Below are positions 7,931 to 15,300 of a stretch of 15,472 nt of DNA, one piece after another. Position 1 is the first letter of the stretch. Every line of letters starts with the position of its first letter. The stretch is from Cyclobacteriaceae bacterium (GTDB lineage: Bacteria > Bacteroidota > Bacteroidia > Cytophagales > Cyclobacteriaceae). The notes under the pieces are model-generated. The model was not told the origin of the DNA and made no database searches. It was given only the letters and a program-made list of their open reading frames with translations. Made by a program: the position numbers and the translations under genes. The stretch is taken from positions 1 through 15,472 of the forward strand of contig JAOUKJ010000034.1 of assembly GCA_029882675.1 (NCBI GenBank), in the 5' to 3' direction.

Positions 7931-8782
7931 ATGTTTACAGAATACAAATACTTGGATTATGGTATTGTTATCGTTGGGATTGCCCTGGTTGGGTTTGTAC
8001 TCCTAAGAATTTTAAGGCTCATCCTCCGGCGATTTATTAATAAATCATCCAAGGAACTTAACGTAGCCCCTACGCACTACAAGTTCCTGAATAATGGATT
8101 GAGTTTTATAATTTTGTTTGCCATAACCATTGCCATCTTTTATGTCATTCCTGAATTGCGAACCATCGGCATGACGATGTTTGCCGGGGCCGGTATTTTT
8201 GCGGCAGTATTGGGTCTGGCTTCACAATCTGCATTTTCCAATATAATAAGTGGCATCTTCATCGTGATATTTAAGCCATTTCGTGTAGGTGATATTGTTA
8301 AAATAGGAACGGAATATCAGGGTATTGTCGAAGACATTACACTACGGCATACGGTAATTAATAATTTTGAAAACAGACGCCTGATCATTCCCAATTCGGT
8401 CATCAGCTCAGAGGTCATTCTGAACTCAAACATTATTGAGGAAAAGGTATGTAACTTTATTTTTATTGGTATCAGCTATGATGCTGATGTTGACCTGGCG
8501 ATGAAGATCATCCGCGAAGAGGCCATGGCCCACCCTCACTATGTGGATAACAGGGATCAGGAAACAAAAGACAAAGGAATAGCCCCGGTCATCGTAAGAC
8601 TGATAGGTTTCGGTGATTCATCGGTCAACCTGAGGGCGCAAGTTTGGTCTGCGGACCCGGTAAAGGGTTTTGAAATGAAGTGCGACCTCCATAAATCCAT
8701 TAAAGAACAGTTTGACCGGAGTGGCATTGAGATTCCTTTCCCTTACAGAACCATCGTATTTAAGGACAAAATAAAAGAATAA
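7931..8782 (+). CDS. MscS-family mechanosensitive ion channel
   Basis: A 283-residue small-conductance mechanosensitive channel, expected to be a homoheptamer in the inner membrane that releases ions and solutes on hypo-osmotic shock. TM1 is at about 10-32 and TM2 at about 52-72. The pore-lining TM3 lies at about 90-125 and is recognisable from AAVLGLASQSAFSNIISG followed by FKPFRVGDIV. The beta domain (GIVEDITLRHTVINNFENRR, then IIPNS) and the alpha/beta C-terminal domain follow. The length is that of minimal MscS proteins. Only one base separates its stop from the ATG of the corA-like gene, so the two are probably cotranscribed and translationally coupled. The leader contains AAGGAG, but about 35 bases from the start, too far to act as a normal ribosome binding site. 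Confidence 0.9.
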   Translation: MFTEYKYLDYGIVIVGIALVGFVLLRILRLILRRFINKSSKELNVAPTHYKFLNNGLSFIILFAITIAIFYVIPELRTIGMTMFAGAGIFAAVLGLASQSAFSNIISGIFIVIFKPFRVGDIVKIGTEYQGIVEDITLRHTVINNFENRRLIIPNSVISSEVILNSNIIEEKVCNFIFIGISYDADVDLAMKIIREEAMAHPHYVDNRDQETKDKGIAPVIVRLIGFGDSSVNLRAQVWSADPVKGFEMKCDLHKSIKEQFDRSGIEIPFPYRTIVFKDKIKE

Positions 8783-8783
8783 G

Positions 8784-9848
8784 ATGGCCCGATTTTTAAA
8801 AAGCAGTGAGTCTAAACTGGGAAAGGCACCGGGATCACTCATTTTTGTTGGCCAACAAAAAATGGAGCAAGCGGCTATTGAGGTGATTGATTACAATGAT
8901 GCCATTTTAGAGGTGATATCAATTGAAAATCCAGCCATCCTTGAGCAATTTTTAACCCCTGAGAAAGTGAGTTGGGTCAATGTTTACGGACTCCATGATA
9001 CAGCACTGATTAAACATATCGGTGAGGTCTTTCAGCTCAATTCCCTGACACTTGAAGGAATACTCAATACAGGTCAAAGGCCTTCATATGTGGAGAATGA
9101 AGACTACACTTTTATTTCATTGAAAATGCTGCGTATTGATGAAGTCAATAACAACTTGATTTCGGAGCAGTTCAGCCTGGTATTTTCCAAAAATTATTTA
9201 CTCACGTTCCAGGAGGAAGTTGGAGATGTATTTGAACCTGTGCGTGATCGCCTGAAAAAGAAATGGGGCCGAATCAGGCAACGAAAGTCTGATTACCTCG
9301 CTTTTGCCCTTATCGATACGGTGGTGGATAATTATCTGCAAATACTGGAACGTTTTGGTGATCATATCGAAGACCTGGAAGAGGAAGTACTTGAAAAACA
9401 AACTAAAAATATTTTAGAAAGGATTTATACCTATAAGCGGGAAATGAATTACCTCAGAAAAGTAACCCGCCCGCTAAAAGACTGTGTATTTAATTTTTCC
9501 AAATCGGAGTCTCCGTTGATAAGTAAAAAAACGTACTCCTTTCTAAAGGATCTTTTTGAACGTATTGTTCACGCTACCGAAGTTATAGAGGTTTACCGGG
9601 ACATATTAAATGACGAACTCAATATCTACCACACTAACATTACGGCCCGTTTGAACGACATCATACGTATACTCACTATTTTTACAGTCATATTTATCCC
9701 GGTTACATTTCTCGCCGGAATATACGGGACGAACTTTGAGTACCTGCCGGAACTAAAGTACAAATATGCCTACCCAATATTTTGGATGCTCATTGTTGCA
9801 ATAGTTTCGGGGATGCTGTTTTTCTTTAAAAGAAAAAAATGGCTATAA
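8784..9848 (+). CDS. corA: CorA-family divalent cation transporter with a GTN signature
   Basis: A 354-residue pentameric CorA-type magnesium (or cobalt/nickel) channel that aligns along its length with Thermotoga maritima CorA as I remember it. A large N-terminal cytoplasmic funnel domain is followed by a long stalk helix, TM1 (about 293-313), a short periplasmic loop, TM2 (about 330-348) and the basic tail KRKKWL. Two features are odd. The signature loop reads YGTNF (314-318) where the family has YGMNF, because codon 316 is ACG. The position matching D89 of the T. maritima regulatory metal site is G92 (LEGIL instead of LEDIL), while the D253 partner is kept as D256. The protein may therefore be regulated or selective in a different way. 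Its ATG follows the mscS stop after one base. Another ion specificity within the CorA/ZntB superfamily is possible. Confidence 0.88.
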   Translation: MARFLKSSESKLGKAPGSLIFVGQQKMEQAAIEVIDYNDAILEVISIENPAILEQFLTPEKVSWVNVYGLHDTALIKHIGEVFQLNSLTLEGILNTGQRPSYVENEDYTFISLKMLRIDEVNNNLISEQFSLVFSKNYLLTFQEEVGDVFEPVRDRLKKKWGRIRQRKSDYLAFALIDTVVDNYLQILERFGDHIEDLEEEVLEKQTKNILERIYTYKREMNYLRKVTRPLKDCVFNFSKSESPLISKKTYSFLKDLFERIVHATEVIEVYRDILNDELNIYHTNITARLNDIIRILTIFTVIFIPVTFLAGIYGTNFEYLPELKYKYAYPIFWMLIVAIVSGMLFFFKRKKWL

Positions 9849-9856
9849 TTAGCGTT

Positions 9857-9864
9857 TATTTTTG
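9857..9864 (+). promoter_or_regulatory. Bacteroidota-type -7 promoter element for the second SDR gene
   Basis: TATTTTTG matches TAnnTTTG and lies 24 bases before the ATG at 9889, just after the corA stop. It suggests the SDR gene has its own promoter rather than depending wholly on the mscS-corA transcript. The GTG at 9877 would be almost at the predicted transcript start, which favours the ATG. No good -33 element is visible. Confidence 0.45.
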
Positions 9865-9888
9865 TTTTAGGTAAAAGTGATTAAAAAA

Positions 9889-10656
9889 ATGAATTTACGT
9901 TTCGAAAATAAGGTAGCGATAATCACCGGGGCAGGCATAGGCATCGGTTTCGAAATTGCACGCAGCCTGGCGCTTGAAGGCGCACATATTATTCTTAATG
10001 ATATTGATGGTGACGTGGTTGAAAAAGCAGCCAAAACTATAAGGGAAGAAGGTGGGCAATGCCTGGCAGTAGCAGGTGATTCAAGTGAACTGGCTACTAT
10101 TCATGATTTGGTGAATAAAGCTGTTGAAACTTTTGGTCACCTGGATATTGCGGTGGCCAATGCCGGACTCTCTACTTTTGGTGGTTTTTTAGAATATGAA
10201 TTTTCAAGCTTCCAACGGCTCATCGCCGTCAATCTGCAAGGTTCTTTTTTCCTGGCCCAGGCCGCAGCAAAACAAATGATCAGGCAGGAGTCCGGGGGAA
10301 GAATATTGTTTATGTCTTCAGTGACCGGTCATCAGGTGCATCCAAACCTGGCCGCTTATGGTATGACCAAATCCGGGATTGAGATGCTGGCCAAAAGTCT
10401 GGGTGTGGAACTTGGCCCGCATAAGATTACCGTAAATGCCATAGCGCCCGGAGCCACGCTGACAGAGCGAACCATGGAAGATGCGGAATATAAAAAGGTA
10501 TGGGATGGCCTTTCCCCTACCGGCAGGGCCTCAAACCCTACAGACATCGCCCATGCAGCCTTGTTTTTAGTCTCTCCCGCTGCCTCCCAAATCACCAGCC
10601 AGGCACTTGTGGTGGATGGGGGCTGGTCTGCTATGAGCCCGCCGCCGGATTTGTAG
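9889..10656 (+). CDS. SDR family NAD(P)-dependent oxidoreductase
   Basis: A 255-residue classical short-chain dehydrogenase of the 3-oxoacyl-ACP reductase / glucose dehydrogenase type. Visible are the cofactor motif TGAGIGIG (residues 13-20), an aspartate ending beta strand 2 (D38, suggesting NAD preference), ANAG (90-93) and the catalytic residues N115, S144, Y157 and K161. The usual tail VVDGGW is also present. I chose the ATG at 9889 over an in-frame GTG at 9877 because MNLRFENKVAIITG is a normal SDR start and a -7 element lies just upstream. The substrate cannot be read from the sequence. With fucP and a fucose dehydrogenase in the window, 2-keto-3-deoxy-L-fuconate dehydrogenase is a reasonable but unproven guess. 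A general sugar or alcohol dehydrogenase is equally compatible. Confidence 0.9.
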   Translation: MNLRFENKVAIITGAGIGIGFEIARSLALEGAHIILNDIDGDVVEKAAKTIREEGGQCLAVAGDSSELATIHDLVNKAVETFGHLDIAVANAGLSTFGGFLEYEFSSFQRLIAVNLQGSFFLAQAAAKQMIRQESGGRILFMSSVTGHQVHPNLAAYGMTKSGIEMLAKSLGVELGPHKITVNAIAPGATLTERTMEDAEYKKVWDGLSPTGRASNPTDIAHAALFLVSPAASQITSQALVVDGGWSAMSPPPDL

Positions 10657-10736
10657 CATATTTTACACATACCATTACGCCTCAAAATTAAAGGAAACAC
10701 TTGCATAAAGCATGTCGTGAACCTTTTTGCCCGTGC

Positions 10737-10755
10737 TTTGCACCTTGTGTGCAAA
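10737..10755. promoter_or_regulatory. Hairpin carrying operator-like TTGTGTGCAA
   Basis: TTTGCAC and GTGCAAA form a 7 bp inverted repeat around CTTGT. The right side overlaps TTGTGTGCAA (10745-10754), which matches TTGTGTACAA at 10822-10831 in nine of ten positions. There is no T-run after it on the plus strand, so a terminator is unlikely. Confidence 0.35.
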
Positions 10756-10819
10756 AGAGAAACTTATCCCTTTTTATTGAAACTTTAGTGTAAGTATGTT
10801 CTTGGACTTTTCGCTTACA

Positions 10820-10833
10820 CGTTGTGTACAACG
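10820..10833. promoter_or_regulatory. 14 bp palindrome, candidate operator
   Basis: CGTTGTGTACAACG has six paired bases on each side of a GT centre. Its core TTGTGTACAA recurs with one change 77 bp upstream. It is placed about 150 bp before the membrane protein start. Two near-identical symmetric sites suggest a dimeric repressor or activator, possibly the HTH protein encoded downstream (inference). Confidence 0.4.
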
Positions 10834-10986
10834 CTTTAATTTCTTTTTTTCTCATCATGCCTGATCATCCAGCCTGATTTCGGATACTAATTACGTTTCC
10901 CATAAATCAGTTACTTGAAAAAAAACACAACAAATAATAACAAACAGTAGTAAATAATAATAAAGAAAACTATATTGCATCAAACA

Positions 10987-11802
10987 ATGCGAATAGAAAT
11001 GAATAAGAATAACATTACAGAAGCGCTCGAAGTCCTTCAGAAACGGGAACTATTCCTGGAAAAGATTAATCGCGGCCAGTACAAAGAAAGTAACATCATT
11101 GCACAACTTCTCCTAATCTTCATCTTCACCTTTTTCTATGGAGTAATAATGGGAAGCTACAACGGTTTTGCTCAGGCACTTTCAACAGGGGTGAAATTAT
11201 CCGCCCTGATCGTTCTCACTCTTATGATATGTTTCCCCTCTTTCTACATCGTACAGCTTGTGCTGGGCTCCAAAATAGGTGTAGTACAACTTCTTAATAT
11301 TCTCATTTCGGGCTTTATTATGGTCGCGGTCATCATGACCGCTTTTACGCCCATAATTTTATTTTTCCAGCTCTCAGGAGACAATTACAATTTCTTGCAA
11401 CTCCTCCATGTCTTTGTATTTGCATTTTCAGGTATTTTTGGCATGAAAGTAGTTCTGGATGCCCTTACGGGCACATATGAGGCCAATGGAAAATACCCTA
11501 AGATCGGCCTTATGGTATTCAAAATATGGATTATTATTTTCGCTTTTGTCGGAACGCAGCTTTCCTGGAATATGCGACCTTTTATAGGCAATAAGGGCAT
11601 GGAGTTTCAACTTTTCCGTACTGAAACCAGTGGCAATTTCTATAGCACGGTTTTCTCCTCACTGGGTCAGTTAATGGGTGTTAACAATTCCGGGCCTAAT
11701 AAAGAATTGGAAAAAGACCAAGCCCCAACTAATGATGAGCAGAAACCGGAGAGTGTCTTTGGGCAGGAATCCTCGCCGGTTGATTCAACTGTAATAAATT
11801 AG
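10987..11802 (+). CDS. Five-TM membrane protein of a conserved uncharacterised family
   Basis: A 271-residue integral membrane protein. A short charged N-terminus (about 1-38) is followed by five hydrophobic segments near 39-60, 72-94, 102-126, 138-160 and 172-192. A soluble region and a hydrophilic, low-complexity acidic tail (about 235-271) complete it. The segment FFYGVIMGSYNGFAQALS, then MICFPSFYIVQLVLGSK, and later NMRPFIGNKGMEFQLFR look like a widespread family of hypothetical membrane proteins I have seen in Bacteroidota and Planctomycetes, sometimes given weak Yip1 or WH2 labels. That is recollection, not a search, and no function is established. The start could also be the ATG at 10999. 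A TTG at 10975 is less likely. A small HTH gene follows 17 bases later, probably in the same operon. Confidence 0.85.
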   Translation: MRIEMNKNNITEALEVLQKRELFLEKINRGQYKESNIIAQLLLIFIFTFFYGVIMGSYNGFAQALSTGVKLSALIVLTLMICFPSFYIVQLVLGSKIGVVQLLNILISGFIMVAVIMTAFTPIILFFQLSGDNYNFLQLLHVFVFAFSGIFGMKVVLDALTGTYEANGKYPKIGLMVFKIWIIIFAFVGTQLSWNMRPFIGNKGMEFQLFRTETSGNFYSTVFSSLGQLMGVNNSGPNKELEKDQAPTNDEQKPESVFGQESSPVDSTVIN

Positions 11803-11819
11803 ACAGTGGTAATTTGAAT

Positions 11820-12038
11820 ATGGATATGGATAATATCATGACCCTGGAAGATGTGGCCAAATATCTTAAAGTTAAACCCCAAACGATCTATATATGGGCC
11901 CAAAAGGGCACGATTCCGGCAGTGAAGCTTGGCAAGGAATGGCGCTTTAGAAAAGACGTCATTGATGAATGGTTAAACCAGCGGTTTGATGAAAAGTACC
12001 AACATTTGTTGGACAAGCTGGATGGGAAAAATAATTAA
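11820..12038 (+). CDS. Excisionase-type helix-turn-helix DNA-binding protein
   Basis: A protein of about 72 residues made almost entirely of one winged HTH of the MerR/excisionase type (HTH_17). The segment IMTLEDVAKYLKV is the first helix pair and KPQTIYIWAQKGTIPAVKLG is the recognition helix and turn. EWRFRKDVIDEWL is the wing and closing helix, and a charged C-terminal extension of about 20 residues follows. It has no effector domain. Despite the family name nothing nearby looks like a phage or integrase, so a small transcription regulator or nucleoid-binding role is more likely than excision. The start is uncertain: ATG at 11820, 11826 or 11838 are all in frame, and a TTG at 11814 is less likely. 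It follows the membrane protein gene by 17 bases, suggesting one transcript and a linked role. Confidence 0.88.
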   Translation: MDMDNIMTLEDVAKYLKVKPQTIYIWAQKGTIPAVKLGKEWRFRKDVIDEWLNQRFDEKYQHLLDKLDGKNN

Positions 12039-12302
12039 GGACAAAATCCTGAAGAACCTGGTGAATTCTTTGCGGTGTAAACACGCGGAATAGAAATTGT
12101 AAACCCTATCATTTGCTTAATTTTTAGCTGTCCTTTATTCTTTGCTCTATTTTCTTTCTTCAAAATCCTTGATTCGGATCTTGCTGACATGCTTGGTTCT
12201 TGGTTCTTGTTTCTTGCTTCTTGAATCTTATCCATCAAACCTCCCGTTACAAACATTTCACCTTGCTACGGTATTTCCTATATTGTAACCGGAAAATAAT
12301 CT
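12039..12302. other. Intergenic region before the secreted protein gene
   Basis: 264 bp without a credible gene. The right half contains the CTTG heptamer array. TATATTG at 12279, close to TAnnTTTG but one T short, may be part of the promoter of the following gene. It would give a leader of about 12 bases. No terminator hairpin with a T-run is evident after the HTH gene. Confidence 0.5.
12168..12233. repeat. CTTGnnn heptamer array
   Basis: CTTG recurs at 12168, 12180, 12192, 12199, 12206, 12213 and 12220, with spacings of 12, 12, 7, 7, 7 and 7 bases. A further CTT lies at 12227. The in-phase units are CTTGGTT, CTTGGTT, CTTGTTT, CTTGCTT and CTTGAAT. On the other strand this is a series of CAAG-type heptamers. 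It is intergenic and non-coding as far as can be seen. From memory, degenerate CAAGAAN heptamers are frequent between genes in Bacteroidota. Confidence 0.75.
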
Positions 12303-15300
12303 ATGCAAAAATCCGCCGGCCATAAAGTTTTCTTTATACTGCTTTTCTTTTGTGCAGTAACAAACGTGCATGCCCAGGGAATTTCCACCGAAGGCCGTGA
12401 CTTTCATTTTGGGTTTATGCAAAATTGGCTGCAAAGCCAAAATAATCCCATTATCCTGGAAGTATATATCAGTGCTGTGGATTCCACAATGGGACGATTG
12501 GAAATGCCCGGTGTGACCGGATTCGCTCCCATTGATTTCTTTGTTGCCCCCAACACTACGTACAAAATTGAATTGCCATCACAAACGGCCATGAACACAG
12601 GATCTGAATCCATTCAAAACAAAGCTATCCATATTGAAACGGACAACATTGTGAGTGTTTATGCCATGAACAAAAGACAGTACAGCGCCGATATGACGGT
12701 GATATTGCCTACGGCCTCATTGGGCAATGAATACTATGTGATGGCCCACTGGGAGGAAGGCACCCGCAATAACGGCGATAACTCTTATTCTGAATTTCTC
12801 ATTGTTTCCATAGCCGACAGCACCCAGGTGCTCATCACTCCCTCTGTGACCACCCAAAACGGAAAACCGGCAGGGGTGCCTTTCGAGATCATACTTCAAA
12901 AAAACGAAACCTATCAGGTAAAATCAAGGGGCGACCTGACAGGCACAAAAGTCATAGGGATCAATAAAGGGGGTTGTCAGCCCCTGGCTTTGTTTGCAGG
13001 CAACGAATATACCAAAGTGGGTCAGTGCAACCACCCCGACGGGCATGATCACCTGTTTTCCCAAATGTACCCCGTGAGCACCTGGGGGCGTAACTTTGTC
13101 TTTGCCGATTTTGAAACACGTACGGGGGGCGACATGGTTAAAATCCTGGCAGCCGAAGACCAGACAACGGTGGATGTGGGAGGGACGCAATATCAGTTAA
13201 ACTCCGGGGAATATGTGAAAGTACTGTTGGCCGGTGTACGCATCATCACCTCAGACCGCCCTGTGGCTGTGGGTCACCTCAGCCGGAGTCAGGGTTGTGA
13301 CAATACGGTAGGAGACCCCTTTCTGATTATGCTTAGTCCCAACGAACAACTACTCAGTAAAATCACATTCAATGCCCCCACCATCGCTACACTATCACGG
13401 TATAATGTAACCGTGATAACGAAAACCGATGGGCTGGATGGACTTACTTTTGATGGCGCCAGTATTTCCGATCGGTTTAATGCCGTACCGGATAATCCGG
13501 CCTACAGTTATGCCTACCTTACAACCGGATATGGAAACCACACCTTAACGTCCATGCACGGTTTTATAGCCTATGTATATGCCTATGGCAACAACGAGTC
13601 CTTTGGCTATTCTGCGGGGGCCAGCCTGGGCAACCTGGCACTGGCATTAAAAATTACCAACCCGAATCTAATGGAACTCCCCTGGGACAGTGTTTGCCAT
13701 AAAAGTGATGTGTTGTTCATACCCAAAGCGGATACCACGTTCACGTCGTTTGAATATGAATTTGGAGATGGCAGTGTGTTGATGGCTTATGATACCCTTC
13801 CCGTGACCCATGTTTATGACAATCCGGGTGATTACATTGTTACCCTGACTGCCCGGCGCAACCTCACTAACTGCCTGGAAGGCGGAGAGGAAACCACAAA
13901 AAAACAAATCCGCGTAGTGGATCCCCAGGTCAGTGTTTTTGGGCCGGGAAGTGTATGTCCCAATACACCTGATGTCCCCTATCATGTCCTCACCAACTAT
14001 GACTACTCCTATTCCTGGTCAGCAAATGGAGGTGCATTAAACACCAGTACTGGTGACAGTGTGCTGGTAAGTTGGGGCGTCACCAATCCCGGAGCAGAGA
14101 TCAGCGTGGTGGCCATCAACAAACTGGGCTGTGCAGGAGATACCCTCAGGAAATTCGTGCAAATAAAAGTGCAACTGGAACCCGAGGCCCCTTTTGGGCC
14201 CGACACCCTTTGCTCGGCCGAAATTATGGGCAAAGCATACTTTACGCACGATGTTCCCGGCACCTCCTATCAATGGGAAGTGACAGGAGGGAAGGTGACT
14301 GCTGGTCAGGGTGGCCCCGGTGTGACTGTTGATTGGGACAGCTATGGTTTGGGGCAACTATGGTTTTATCAACTCACGGAAACAGATACCGTTTGTAGTG
14401 GAACCTCTGATACAACGATGATATATATTCAAAGGAACCCGTCTGACAAGGCTAACATAAAGCTGGCCGGTGATACTTTGCTTATTGGTCAGGGTTTTGA
14501 GTTTACATTGGAAGCCGACACCTTGCTCCCGTTTGCCAACTGGGCCATAGACGGGACTTTACACCGTGATACCGTTGCATCGGGTGGATACTATTCCCAT
14601 GTTTTCAATTGCCAGGGATTGTATGATTTGAGCGCAGTGGCCTTTGATACCCTGGGTGTCTGTCCTGTCCGGGCTGAAAGTATCCGGCAACTTACTGTTC
14701 TGCCGCCGGAATACATCATTGAGAAAGTGAGTAATATCCCCGGGCAATCCGGCCAGCTGGAACTGCTTTGGACGGCCCAAAAGGACGAATACTATGATAA
14801 ACCTGTTTTTCTGGAAAGGATGGATAACTGGTCGCCAACGTGGAAACAAGTGATGGAGCTCAACCGGTCCTATCCCCATGTTATTGATCAGGACATATAC
14901 ACCGACAGCCTGGTTTATACTTACCGGATAATCACCAATGCCGATTGCCCTGTGCAGATCAGCGCTTTGCCACATAATAGTATCCTGCTGAAGGCCGGTA
15001 AAAATGAAGAAGATGACAGCGCTGTGATGGATTGGAATAATTACATCAACTGGCCGGAAGGAGTGGAAAACTATGAGGTATGGATGAGTACAGACGGCGG
15101 AGAAAGGGTGCAGCTTACTGAAGGAAACTTGTTTGATTATCAATACCTCAACGATTCTACCGGTTTTGATCATTGCTTTGTGGTGCGGGCCCGTCGTGCT
15201 GGCCAACCGGAAATTTTCTCCTGGTCAAATGAGGCCTGTGTTGAATTTGTGCCACCTGTGCACACGTATAATGTGATTACCCCCAATGGTGACAGCTTCA

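Larger units (their letters stand above)
10657..10986. other. 330 bp control region before the membrane protein/HTH pair
   Basis: No coding frame of note. It holds, in order, a 7 bp hairpin (10737-10755), a direct repeat GAAACTT (10759 and 10779), GTGTAAG facing CTTACAC (10788-10820) and a near-perfect 14 bp palindrome (10820-10833). From about 10917 to 10972 it becomes an almost pure A-rich stretch with few G or T bases, suited to an unstructured mRNA leader. TACGTTTC at 10892 is one mismatch from a -7 element and may be the promoter. The length between same-strand genes suggests independent transcription of what follows. Confidence 0.5.

Noticed and set aside
11820..12038. The small HTH protein as evidence of a prophage or integrative element (true excisionase)
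   Set aside because: No integrase, attachment-site repeat, tRNA or phage gene is visible nearby. This HTH class is common in chromosomal regulators.
12035..12256. Small minus-strand open frame of 73 codons across the CTTG array
   Set aside because: Its sequence is produced largely by the heptamer repeat and it has no recognisable motif.
14559..15206. Open frame of 215 codons antisense to the secreted protein gene
   Set aside because: The plus-strand frame is open for 1056 codons with signal peptide, PKD and CHU_C motifs. The antisense frame has no recognisable domain.
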